Positions 17,649 to 24,817 are shown, numbered from the stretch's first letter. The stretch is 64,000 nucleotides of DNA from an uncultured Oscillospiraceae bacterium (GCA_934462925.1 CAKSIT010000012.1:24756-88755), one strand, 5' to 3'. Numbers and translations are program-made. The notes: generated by a model from the sequence alone, not told the origin.

Positions 17649-18182
17649 TTACAGTTCTACTGAGTGGGATTTCTTGACTGCCGGTTCGCTCTGGGTTCGG
17701 GACTGTTCCGATTTAATATTGTTCAGCTCTGAAAGAACAGATTTTCTTTCGTTTATTTCTTCTTTGGGGGGCATTTTTTCAAGTGCAATCTTGTTTTCCT
17801 GCACGTCTACGTCAATATCTCCTATTAACGTAAAATATGAAAGTCCAAAACTTTTCGGGTGTACATCTCCGTTAATGGTGTCGCTTTCGTAATTCTCTAT
17901 TTCTTCGATTTCTTCGATGGTTTTCTTTTCGTACTGTTCAATGGGTTCGCCGAAATCGCCGTTCAGAAAATCAACCTCATCAAAAGAAGTGTCGCTGTTC
18001 TGAATACGCAGTTTTTCAACAATGTCGTTAAACGTTTCTCCATGGAGGTCGCCATAGAGGTTGACATCACCCCAACAACCAGAGGGAGCAGTATCAGGCG
18101 CATACCACTTATCGCCGAAATTAAGCAAAATGTGGCGTGTTCCCTCGACTTCCTGAATGTACATTTTAGCTTTGTTGTCCAT
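17649..18182 (-). CDS. Hypothetical acidic protein with element-type C-terminal tail
   Basis: A 177-residue soluble acidic protein. The N-terminal half (EVEGTRHILLNFGDKWYAP, then FNDIVEKLRI) appears globular, followed by Glu-rich helices. The last 35 residues contain ERKSVLSELNNIKSEQ and end HSVEL, closely like the AbiEii tail that ends NNIEL. Its ATG is directly preceded by the duplicated leader shared with ssb. It lies between array 1 and array 2, so it is embedded in the Cas12f region, but nothing in the sequence shows a direct role there. Family not recognised. Confidence 0.55.
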   Translation of the reverse strand: MDNKAKMYIQEVEGTRHILLNFGDKWYAPDTAPSGCWGDVNLYGDLHGETFNDIVEKLRIQNSDTSFDEVDFLNGDFGEPIEQYEKKTIEEIEEIENYESDTINGDVHPKSFGLSYFTLIGDIDVDVQENKIALEKMPPKEEINERKSVLSELNNIKSEQSRTQSEPAVKKSHSVEL

Positions 18183-18188
18183 GTTACG

Positions 18189-18271
18189 TCCTTTCTGACG
18201 GTTAAAGGCTTGCCCGTCTGCCCTATTTAATTCGCCATTGGCGAATTATTTCAATATCTAAATCAAGGTAA
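18189..18271 (-). repeat. Duplicated leader segment, copy at 17649 gene
   Basis: Near-identical partner of 17226-17308. It includes the ribosome-binding region and a palindrome copy. Confidence 0.75.
18230..18246. repeat. 17-bp palindrome, copy 4
   Basis: Perfect copy of the dispersed palindrome, in the leader of the 177-residue protein gene. Confidence 0.8.
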
Positions 18272-18287
18272 GCATACCTGCTTCATC

Positions 18288-18388
18288 GCTTTCGTCATGT
18301 GTAAAACTGTAGAGGTCTAAAACTTCTGCTCTTTGCACAAATTGGAGGGACAGCTTTCGTCATGTGTAAAAACATAGAGTTCTAAAAC
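18288..18388 (-). CRISPR. Mini-CRISPR array 2 (two repeats, one spacer)
   Basis: Repeats at 18288-18323 and 18353-18388 enclose a 29-base spacer. On the minus strand the first repeat carries the GAA variant and a TATG/ACAC core; the second is close to consensus. The second repeat is not degenerate at its 3' end, so the bases beyond it (beginning GATGAAGCAGG) could serve as a further guide without a closing repeat. It directly follows tracr-like copy 2 and cas12f, giving the order cas12f, tracrRNA, array usual for type V-F loci. Confidence 0.78.
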
Positions 18389-18521
18389 TCAAACCACATA
18401 ACAACACATAACGTCCGTGCGGATTTTCATGCACGGAGCTTATACCTTCCCGTGAGTAAAGCCTACGTCGCAAGCGACGGTTTACGGCTACTGTCACGGT
18501 CTTAGGCTGCAAAGTCAGCCC
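18389..18521 (-). ncRNA. Cas12f tracrRNA-like element, copy 2
   Basis: Second copy of the structured element. It begins about 20 bases after the cas12f stop codon and runs into array 2. It differs from copy 1 by one internal base (in the TGACAG segment) and one missing base near the repeat. The CCGTGC/GCACGG and CGTCG/CGACG stems are intact. I see no separate strong promoter, so it may be released from the cas12f message by RNase III or Cas12f-guided processing. Confidence 0.7.
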
Positions 18522-18524
18522 GTT

Positions 18525-18541
18525 ATTCGCCATTAGCAAAT
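18525..18541. repeat. Degenerate palindrome, copy 5
   Basis: ATTCGCCATTAGCAAAT differs at two positions from the perfect form. It overlaps the last base of the cas12f stop codon. Confidence 0.6.
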
Positions 18542-19893
18542 CAATCATTATTTTCCGTGTTTGCTTTCAGCAGCTCGTCAATATCTTCTATAACAAGTGC
18601 CTTGGGTATATTGTAATCTATGTCAAAAGCCTGTCCGCAGCAGGTGCATATATCATACACCATTCCGTCATCTGTTTTCTTGCGTTCAACGGTAGGAGCT
18701 TTGCATTCGCTGCACCATTTGCGCAGACCCTTGTAACCGACCTTAACGACCTTGATACCAAATTCCTTTGCCTTATACTCAATCTTGCCGATAAGGTCGT
18801 AATAAGACCAGTTTTTAAGAAGCGTACTGCGTTCAAGTTCCTCGGAAGCAAGTCCATTTAAGTCCTCTATCTGAATAACCCCACATTTGTTTGCAACTGC
18901 CCAGTTTACAATCTGCCGTGAATAACGGTGATTTGTGGTGTTCCGAAAATTAGAAATCTTATTGCTTATATGATTCAAAGGCTCCATTTTTTTACGATAG
19001 CCATGTCCTACTCTGCCGTCGCCGCAAAGGACAGAATGCTTGGAACTTGCCATGCCGATGTTCCGTCTGCGCCGTTCTATCTGTGTTGCAAAAGCGAGAA
19101 CTTCACCGCCGTCAATCGTGTACTTTTTTGGTTTATGGCTAAAAGTACAGATAACCGCATTATGTTCTGCGATATGAACGCCCATTATATTTTTCATCTG
19201 TTCTTTGCTCGGTTCTGTCTTTGGCTTGTCGAAAGAGTAACAGAGCAGTAAGTACCACTTTCCGTTGTCGTATTTTATTTTGCTTCCCGCAATGCTGTAT
19301 ACTTCATCATAGCAGCGTTCAAGAATAGTTCTTACGCTTCCTGCTGATTTTGCAGGAACAATAGCCTTAAATATGAGCGAACCTGTCGAAAGGTTATATT
19401 CTTTCTTTGCAGCTCTTGAAAACAAGCTAAGTTCAAATATCCATTCTTTAACTCCGCCGTTTTCGTCCTTGTCGCATTGAAGTTTAATGCTGTTCTTATG
19501 CAGCTCAATGGGGATATTGCTTTTATATGAGGGAATAGACACGTTACCACGCAGTATATCGCCCTTTATGGCATTAAATCTGCCGCACACTCCTTGGCTT
19601 AACATTGAAAGATTACCAGTATTCATACTGGGAGCGTCCTCTTTGATACGATTGTAAATAACCGTAGAAAGCGATTTCCCAAGAATTTCTTTGTTTTCTT
19701 CACGGGTAGGGTATTCACCGTGTTTTTTCTTCCAGTCACTTTCAAAGCCGCTGTATTCCCAACACAATTGAATACATCTGTTGGCGGCAGTTCTTGTTTC
19801 TCGCTGAAGTTCCCAAAGCAGTTTATTTACTTCTTTATACTCAAGTACATCATCATTCTTTGAAATAAGTTGAATTTTTGTCGTTTTTGTCAT
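18541..19893 (-). CDS. cas12f: Cas12f1 (type V-F) homologue with altered RuvC-I, probably nuclease-dead
   Basis: A 450-residue protein aligning along its length with AsCas12f1 (422 residues, recalled). Shared segments are LQRETRTAANRCIQLCWEY, HGEYP, the LRGNVSIPSYK region, NFRNTTNHRYSRQIV and NWSYYDL. RuvC-II keeps Glu343 (IQIED) and RuvC-III keeps Asp426 (FDIDYN). In RuvC-I the usual GIDLG is GVHIA: the catalytic Asp is His240, codon CAT at 19174-19176. Two more conserved features are changed: the T-S before the zinc ribbon is GLRKW, and the Asn after RuvC-III is lost. The zinc ribbon has Cys394, Cys397, Cys416 and Cys419. Family knowledge says the RuvC Asp is needed for DNA cutting, so I infer guided binding without cleavage. 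The start follows CGAGGATAATAAA. Arrays and tracr-like copies lie on both sides. Confidence 0.88.
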   Translation of the reverse strand: MTKTTKIQLISKNDDVLEYKEVNKLLWELQRETRTAANRCIQLCWEYSGFESDWKKKHGEYPTREENKEILGKSLSTVIYNRIKEDAPSMNTGNLSMLSQGVCGRFNAIKGDILRGNVSIPSYKSNIPIELHKNSIKLQCDKDENGGVKEWIFELSLFSRAAKKEYNLSTGSLIFKAIVPAKSAGSVRTILERCYDEVYSIAGSKIKYDNGKWYLLLCYSFDKPKTEPSKEQMKNIMGVHIAEHNAVICTFSHKPKKYTIDGGEVLAFATQIERRRRNIGMASSKHSVLCGDGRVGHGYRKKMEPLNHISNKISNFRNTTNHRYSRQIVNWAVANKCGVIQIEDLNGLASEELERSTLLKNWSYYDLIGKIEYKAKEFGIKVVKVGYKGLRKWCSECKAPTVERKKTDDGMVYDICTCCGQAFDIDYNIPKALVIEDIDELLKANTENND

Positions 19894-19910
19894 TTTATTA
19901 TCCTCGCTTT

Positions 19911-20079
19911 ATTTTCATTATGCGCAAAAATGTAGAGGTCTAAAACAAGAGAGAGGTTTATACTATGACTACAACACGCTTTCGTCATGTGTAAAAACAT
20001 AGAGGTCTAAAACCTCACGCTTTGCCGACATACGGTACACCCCGCTTTCGTCATGTGTAAAAACATAGAGTTCTAAAAC
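19911..20079 (-). CRISPR. Mini-CRISPR array 3 (three repeats, two spacers)
   Basis: Repeats at 19911-19946, 19978-20013 and 20044-20079, with spacers of 31 and 30 bases. The last repeat on the minus strand (19911-19946) is degenerate in its 3' half and ends 17 bases before the cas12f start, so the array forms the cas12f leader. The two other repeats carry a TATGTTTTTACAC core instead of TACAGTTTTGCAC, and the one next to tracr copy 3 has the GAA variant. All five spacers of the three arrays differ from each other. Confidence 0.8.
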
Positions 20080-20213
20080 CCCAAACCACATAACAACACA
20101 TAACGTCTGTGCGGATTTTCATGCACGGAGCTTATACCTTCCCGTGAGTAAAGCCTACGTCGCAAGCGACGGTTTACGGCTACTGTCACGGTCTTAGGCT
20201 GCAAAGTCAGCCC
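20080..20213 (-). ncRNA. Cas12f tracrRNA-like element, copy 3
   Basis: Third copy, following the stop of the gene at 20242 and running into array 3. It differs from copy 1 at two positions. One changes GCACGG to GCACAG in the main stem, so this copy may fold less stably. Near identity of three copies beside unrelated spacers points to recent duplication or to selection and gene conversion on the RNA. Confidence 0.68.
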
Positions 20214-20216
20214 GTT

Positions 20217-20233
20217 ATTCGCCATTGGCGAAT
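20217..20233. repeat. 17-bp palindrome, copy 6
   Basis: Perfect copy between the gene at 20242 and tracr-like copy 3. Confidence 0.8.
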
Positions 20234-20241
20234 TGTTCATA

Positions 20242-20745
20242 TCATTTATGATTTTCATTATGCTCAGCTGCTTCCAAACAGTCAAAGCACCGTCCGTCTG
20301 CCGCCCCGTCATCAATGTATTTGCCACATATGGGGCAGTTATGCCAGAACGTTGATTTTGCGGGAACTGATGAAATACTTGTGCAGGGATTGTCCACCTC
20401 TGTAATATCCGCAATCATTTCGAGCATTTCGCAGTTAGACACTCGGTGTTTAACAGCATACCTGACACTATCCCGAAAACGCTGTATCGCTCGTCCCTTG
20501 CAGTCGATAATCAAATTGTAATCCTTGTCATACTCGCCGTACATTGCAAGCCTATGGTATATTTTGCAGCCATTTGTAGGCTTAATTCCAAGTTCCCTTG
20601 CAAATTTACGGGAATCGGGCAGAATACACAAATTATCGGGTAACGTTCCAGATTCAATGTAATCAACCATTTGAGATACAACCTGTTCAACCACGCTGGG
20701 CTTCCTTAAAGTTTTGTCAATCTTAATCAGGTCTTTTAATTCCAT
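20242..20745 (-). CDS. GntR-like winged-helix protein with C-terminal zinc ribbon
   Basis: A 167-residue protein. Residues 15-70 fit a GntR-type winged helix (VVSQMVDYIESGTLPDN, then LPDSRKFARELGIKPTNGC). The end is a CPICG / CFDC zinc ribbon. This pairing suggests a DNA-binding regulator. I use the ATG at 20745 because AAGGAG abuts the earlier GTG (20760) too closely, though that GTG cannot be excluded. It lies between parB and the Cas12f module in the same operon direction and could regulate either. Target sites are not evident. Confidence 0.6.
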   Translation of the reverse strand: MELKDLIKIDKTLRKPSVVEQVVSQMVDYIESGTLPDNLCILPDSRKFARELGIKPTNGCKIYHRLAMYGEYDKDYNLIIDCKGRAIQRFRDSVRYAVKHRVSNCEMLEMIADITEVDNPCTSISSVPAKSTFWHNCPICGKYIDDGAADGRCFDCLEAAEHNENHK

Positions 20746-20835
20746 TGGCTTATTTTTCACTCCTTGTGTAACATTTGAACAGTCCCCAAAATAGAGGACT
20801 ACTCTATGTTTCCTTGACGAACTTGATAATCAAGT

Positions 20836-21864
20836 TCAGATTTTCTGTGAGAAGTATTCTTTAAGCGCAAGATTGATAATATCCTGAACCCTAGCTTCGT
20901 CCCAATCGGGAGAGAAGTATTTATCGGATATTTCAGTATCAATCTTAACACGGATAGGCTTGCGTTTAGCCACAGGCGCATTGCCCAATCTTCCTGTAAT
21001 GAGGATTTCATGGATAGCATTGTCGTTGAGCTTATTCTGTCTGGACACCTCCCGCAGAAGTGCGGATTTCTTCATATCAACGCCGAAGTCTATCAGCTCT
21101 GCGACTTTTCTCTGTTCCGATGAGAACAGATAAGACAGATTGACTGCCGCTCTGACGGCAATCCTGCCCTCGTCAACATAGGGCTTTAGTTCGGGGACGA
21201 GCTTGTCAATGCGTATGAGCCTTGCGACGGTATCCTTACTCAGACCATAGTTTTCGCCGACTGCGGCGAGCTTGCTTTTCTTTTCGCCGTCCGCTGTATT
21301 CTCGACTTCCTCTCCATTAAGTATTGCAAGTTCTCTCACAATAGCGTTGCGCTTGTCCTCGTCGAACATGGCGGAATGCCGAGCAGCCAGAACGGCTGCT
21401 CGCTCGGTAATGGAGAGGTCGTCAAATCCACGCTGCATGAAGTTCGTTTCTGCGACGTACATTTCGGCTTCATCATAGGAAAGGTTCTCCTTGACTATAC
21501 CGGGAACAGACGTCTTTCCCGCAAGCTGTGCAGCATTACAGCGATTGTGTCCGGCAAGTATTTCATACTTGTCGAGATGTGAGCGGTAGAACTCTGCCGC
21601 TTCGCCGAGCTTTGCTTTCTTGTCCTCATCAGCGGTGTTCATCTCGCTTTCGATGAGCTTTACAAGCTCGTCGTTAATAAGCATGACAATGATGGGAGTT
21701 AATACGCCGTTGCTCCTGATACTCTGTACCATGTCCTGCAAGCGTTCGCCGTCATAGAGCTTGAACCTGTGATTGTGACGGGGTACGAGCAGATTAAGCG
21801 GGAGCTGTTTCAGAGTATTGCTCTCGGAAATGAAGCTTCCGAAATTAAATGCGGGTCCGACCAT
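20836..21864 (-). CDS. parB: ParB-family partition protein
   Basis: A 342-residue ParB/RepB/Spo0J-type protein. The N-terminal ParB domain has LPLNLLVPRHNHRFK, MVQSIRSNGVLTPIIV, and AGHNRCNAAQLAG in place of the usual GERR-x-RA motif, which binds nucleotide in this family. A central HTH follows (KLAAVGENYGLSKDTVARLI). With ParA three genes upstream on the same strand, it should segregate the excised circular form or stabilise the element. Its DNA site is unknown; the dispersed 17-bp palindrome is a candidate. The ATG follows AAAGGAGGAT. Confidence 0.88.
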   Translation of the reverse strand: MVGPAFNFGSFISESNTLKQLPLNLLVPRHNHRFKLYDGERLQDMVQSIRSNGVLTPIIVMLINDELVKLIESEMNTADEDKKAKLGEAAEFYRSHLDKYEILAGHNRCNAAQLAGKTSVPGIVKENLSYDEAEMYVAETNFMQRGFDDLSITERAAVLAARHSAMFDEDKRNAIVRELAILNGEEVENTADGEKKSKLAAVGENYGLSKDTVARLIRIDKLVPELKPYVDEGRIAVRAAVNLSYLFSSEQRKVAELIDFGVDMKKSALLREVSRQNKLNDNAIHEILITGRLGNAPVAKRKPIRVKIDTEISDKYFSPDWDEARVQDIINLALKEYFSQKI

Positions 21865-21951
21865 GGTTTTATCCTCCTTTGGGTAGTCTTTTCCTCTGCG
21901 GCAGGAAAAGTATTAGCAATGTCATATCGGTGAAAATGAGTTTTTTATGTG

Positions 21952-22305
21952 TTAATCGCCGTCCTCCGTCAAATCGGTCAGCTCAATCAATTTTTGGGTC
22001 AGTTCATCATATTCATCGAGAAATTCTGAAAGTATAACACACAGTTCCAAAAGGTATTGCAGCAAATTCGCTATTTGGCTTGATGAAATGATTACACTTT
22101 CTTCATCGTTTTCATCATACCTTTCCTTATGCTGAGCTTTGTTAAAGGTTTTAATAAGCGATTCGTTATACTCTTCTCTGTATTCTTCATTGATATAACC
22201 GTTAATGGCATTAGAAATATTTCGTACAAATTCTTGCTTTTCGTTATCATCTAAAAAGCGAAGTATCCAGAACGAGTCACCTTTTTGTTTTCGCTCAATG
22301 TACAT
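21952..22305 (-). CDS. Hypothetical acidic helical protein
   Basis: A 117-residue protein taken from the ATG after AGAGGTGTAAAT; a longer form would overlap the upstream gene. The N terminus begins MYIERKQKGDSFWILRFLDD, and the rest is Glu/Asp-rich helix (INGYINEEYREEYNES, then LIELTDLTEDGD). No family is recognised. It lies between parB and a small membrane protein gene in the partition operon. Confidence 0.55.
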   Translation of the reverse strand: MYIERKQKGDSFWILRFLDDNEKQEFVRNISNAINGYINEEYREEYNESLIKTFNKAQHKERYDENDEESVIISSSQIANLLQYLLELCVILSEFLDEYDELTQKLIELTDLTEDGD

Positions 22306-22324
22306 ATTTACACCTCTTATCTCG

Positions 22325-22698
22325 TTATCCGTTCTCTGTATTCTCCGTTTCAGAAACAAGTCTGAAGTTCAGGCTGTCATAGTAGTCGCCTATATCATAG
22401 GCAAGGTAGACATCACGCTCGACTTCAAAATCTTTACTTTCTACAGTTACCTCACCATCTTTTTCGTATTCCCATTCAACTTCAAAAAAGTATCTGACTG
22501 GAACATAACCCTTAAAAATCCCCGTGTATCCTTCTTCTATTCTCTTTTCGACAATCTCTCCCGCTGAAACGGACGATTTTAATCGTTTATAATCCACCGC
22601 CGTCTTGAAATCTTGGTTTACTTGGATTAAAAGAAATATACAAAATCCCAATCCGAAAAGTATGAAAAAAGTCCCATTATCGTTTTAACAATATTCAT
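22325..22698 (-). CDS. Small membrane-anchored protein, frame broken at a T6 run
   Basis: A strong AGGAGGTATAAAATG at 22698 opens a frame (MNIVKTIMGLF) that stops after 23 codons. A -1 shift at the run of six T (minus strand, plus-strand A at 22665-22670) would join it to FILFGLGFCIFLLIQ, a transmembrane helix, and to a 90-residue beta-rich extracytoplasmic domain (YFFEVEWEYEKDGEVTVESK) with a loose DUF3592-like look. Without the shift the domain would need a TTG start with no good site. Possible explanations are programmed slippage, phase variation, a real inactivating indel, or an assembly error. Confidence 0.5.
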
Positions 22699-22717
22699 TT
22701 TATACCTCCTGAATTTT

Positions 22718-23518
22718 TTAGCTATTTGACTGTTCAGCCATGAAGCACCTTGCTTTAACCTCTGCTCCGACCTCAAGATACTCCGTGCCGAGCTTGCTTT
22801 TTCCCATAAAAGTAAGTGCTTTCTGCTGTTCGGAACTGTTGGCAGCGGTAACTGACTTGCTGATTTTTGTGGTGAACAGCTTGCTGCCGTACTTAGCTGA
22901 AAGCTGTTCAAGTACCGCCTTGCTCATGTTCGTATTATCAACCATAGTTGCAAGAACGCCGATAAGCTCCAGTTTTTCGTTTACGGCGTCCTTGACTTGC
23001 TGAACGATGTTGTTCAGCATTGTAAGTCCGTCAAGGGCGAACTTTTGTGTCTGAACAGGAATAATCAGACCGTCTGAAGCCGTAAGTGCGTTCGTAAGAA
23101 GAATACCGAGCGAGGGCAGGCAGTCTATGATGATATAATCATAGGACTGAAAGCATTCGTTCGTAAGAATGCGCTTTAAGACCTTTTCTCTCGCCACAGC
23201 CTGAATGAGATAGTAGTCGGCATTCGCAAGGTTGATGTCAGAGGGAATGAAGTCAAGTTTGTTCGTATCATTGTGGTAGATACAGTCTTGTGCGTAGACC
23301 TCCATTCCTGTTACACAGCTCATCATCAGGTGCGAGATAGTAGGATTATCGTACTTCCCGATTTTCTCAAAGCCAAGATAGCTTGAAAGATTTGCCTGCG
23401 GGTCAAGGTCGATAAGAAGCACCTTGTTTCCCTCAATCTGCAAGGCAGAGCCGAGGTTTACTGCGGTCGTGGTCTTGCCAACGCCGCCTTTCTGATTTGC
23501 AATAGAGATGATTTTCAT
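22718..23518 (-). CDS. parA: ParA-family partition ATPase
   Basis: A 266-residue Soj/ParA ATPase starting at the ATG after AAGGAGGAAGAAA. The deviant Walker [10 protein letters not shown] is at residues 10-18, Walker A' is [17 protein letters not shown] and Walker B is [16 protein letters not shown]. The protein should bind nucleoid DNA with ATP and move ParB-bound element DNA. It is the upstream partner of parB, with two small genes between. The gene is preceded by a 19-base form of the dispersed palindrome. Confidence 0.93.
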   Translation of the reverse strand: MKIISIANQKGGVGKTTTAVNLGSALQIEGNKVLLIDLDPQANLSSYLGFEKIGKYDNPTISHLMMSCVTGMEVYAQDCIYHNDTNKLDFIPSDINLANADYYLIQAVAREKVLKRILTNECFQSYDYIIIDCLPSLGILLTNALTASDGLIIPVQTQKFALDGLTMLNNIVQQVKDAVNEKLELIGVLATMVDNTNMSKAVLEQLSAKYGSKLFTTKISKSVTAANSSEQQKALTFMGKSKLGTEYLEVGAEVKARCFMAEQSNS

Positions 23519-23537
23519 TTTCTTCCTCCTTATTTTT

Positions 23538-23556
23538 ACTTCGCCAATGGCGAAGT
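23538..23556. repeat. Palindrome copy 7, extended to 19 bp
   Basis: ACTTCGCCAATGGCGAAGT lies between parA and its upstream regulator. A palindrome directly before parA is a natural place for autoregulation or a partition site. Confidence 0.8.
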
Positions 23557-23560
23557 ACAT

Positions 23561-24166
23561 TCAGTATGGTATGTATTCTCTGAAAAGAGGGTCGGTGAAA
23601 AATTCCTCAATGGTAATTCCAAGTCCCTCACAGAGCTTTTGGAGTGTGACAACGCCAACATTTTTAGACTTGCCGTTGACAATATCGCTGACCGTAGATT
23701 GGGTAATGCCGGACAACTCGCTAAGATGATTGACCGTATAACCGTATTCGCTGCAAAGGTTGAGAATACGCTGTGCGACTGCTTTGGACACATATTCTAT
23801 GCGCCGTACTTCCTTTGTTTTAAGTATGTCGTGTGCGCTTGCGATGAAAGCCTTTCCGCAGCCGGATTTTCCCGTTGTAATATCTCCGCTTGCGTTTTTC
23901 AAAAGCTCGAAAAGCTCGTCAAGCATATCATTCGTTGGGATTATAGTGAGAATGTACGCTCCATCTCTGCGCTTGTCAGAGGAAGCTATACAGCGACTAT
24001 TCTGGATGACCTTACAAGGATAGAACTTGTCGGGAGTATCAAGAAAATGCCCCTCATATAAGTCGCCGTCATTTTCTGATTGCAGAATAAGCAGAACATC
24101 ATCGCTGTCCCTAGCAGTTCCGAACTGCTCTTTCCATTTGTCAACCCATGCTTTTACCGTTTTCAT
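23561..24166 (-). CDS. Regulator with N-terminal unknown domain and C-terminal XRE HTH
   Basis: A 201-residue protein. Residues 1-115 are an unclassified domain (VKAWVDKWKEQFGT, then LLILQSENDGDLYEG), and about 125-195 form a Cro/CI-type HTH (LCSEYGYTVNHLSELSG, TQSTVSDIVNGKSKNV, LCEGLGITIEEFF). It is encoded directly upstream of parA. XRE proteins in this position often control partition or transfer genes. The N-terminal part could be a ligand or peptide sensor, which is inference. Confidence 0.75.
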   Translation of the reverse strand: MKTVKAWVDKWKEQFGTARDSDDVLLILQSENDGDLYEGHFLDTPDKFYPCKVIQNSRCIASSDKRRDGAYILTIIPTNDMLDELFELLKNASGDITTGKSGCGKAFIASAHDILKTKEVRRIEYVSKAVAQRILNLCSEYGYTVNHLSELSGITQSTVSDIVNGKSKNVGVVTLQKLCEGLGITIEEFFTDPLFREYIPY

Positions 24167-24201
24167 ATTGTCCTCCGTTTCCGCAGCTCGTCATTAAACA
24201 A

Positions 24202-24570
24202 TCAGCAGGGCAGAATGCTGATGTCACATATGAAGTCCCAGAGATTGTCGCCCCAATCGTGTATCAGGGCGCCAACAAATTCGACCCATTTCGACATGGT
24301 GGCGATAACAAGTCCTACTGCTATTCCGATAATACTTGATACCCACCAAAGCGATATTTCCTGCAAGCCGCCGAAATTGACTATACCACATATTGTGTAA
24401 AAAACAGCGACAAGGAAGATAATGCCCCCGATGAGGTTTGTGACCCACCCGCAGACGTGCGAGAACGCCATTATCACAAAGCCAATAAACTTAATGACAG
24501 CGGCTATTGTGAAGCCGACGAGCTTCAATATGATTTTGAAAGGGATAAGTAAAATCTGTAAGAATAACAT
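24202..24570 (-). CDS. Multi-pass membrane protein (CD1845-like)
   Basis: A 122-residue hydrophobic protein with three to four predicted membrane segments (from LLIPFKIILKLVGFTIAAV onwards). The order and composition resemble the small CD1845-type membrane proteins carried by Clostridia conjugative elements; that resemblance is from memory. The ATG follows GGAGGAACGACC. It is the second gene from the minus-strand promoter at 24.85 kb. Function is unknown; an entry-exclusion or mating-complex role would be a guess. Confidence 0.65.
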   Translation of the reverse strand: MLFLQILLIPFKIILKLVGFTIAAVIKFIGFVIMAFSHVCGWVTNLIGGIIFLVAVFYTICGIVNFGGLQEISLWWVSSIIGIAVGLVIATMSKWVEFVGALIHDWGDNLWDFICDISILPC

Positions 24571-24595
24571 GGTCGTTCCTCCGTTCAGTAGTCCA

Positions 24596-24793
24596 TTACC
24601 TCGTTGTAGGTTTTCTATGACCTACAATCTCGCTGTTCGCCATTGGCGAATGCTGTTCCCGTCCCTTGCGCTTTCTTTCCTTTGTGTGCCTGATATATGT
24701 CAAGAGAGCTTCAAGAATACCGCCCACAACATATATCAGCGTTAAAATTCCCACAAGGATAAGCACTATAACAAGCGAAGCTGCAAAATTCAT
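24596..24793 (-). CDS. Small single-span membrane protein
   Basis: A 65-residue protein from the ATG after CAGGAGGTAAAAAGC, with a membrane helix at residues 5-28 followed by a basic tail (RHTKERKRKGR). The dispersed palindrome occurs inside its C-terminal codons and again before its start. A longer frame without a ribosome-binding site exists upstream and is rejected. It is the first gene of the minus-strand maintenance operon. Family not recognised. Confidence 0.6.
   Translation of the reverse strand: MNFAASLVIVLILVGILTLIYVVGGILEALLTYIRHTKERKRKGREQHSPMANSEIVGHRKPTTR
24636..24650. repeat. Palindrome copy 8
   Basis: TTCGCCATTGGCGAA core, inside the C-terminal codons of the small membrane protein gene. 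Confidence 0.75.
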
Positions 24794-24817
24794 GCTTTTT
24801 ACCTCCTGTGTTCTCTG

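Noticed and set aside
18541..19893. Transposon TnpB of an IS200/IS605 insertion
   Set aside because: No tnpA, no IS ends, length and sequence follow Cas12f1, and CRISPR repeats with tracr-like RNA are adjacent.
17333..20079. Arrays as part of a type II (Cas9) system
   Set aside because: The minus-strand repeat starts GTTTTAGA as many Cas9 repeats do, but there is no cas9, and the adjoining RNA and gene are of Cas12f type.
24657..24745. Plus-strand frames opposite the small membrane genes
   Set aside because: Overlap the clearly signalled minus-strand genes and have no start signals.
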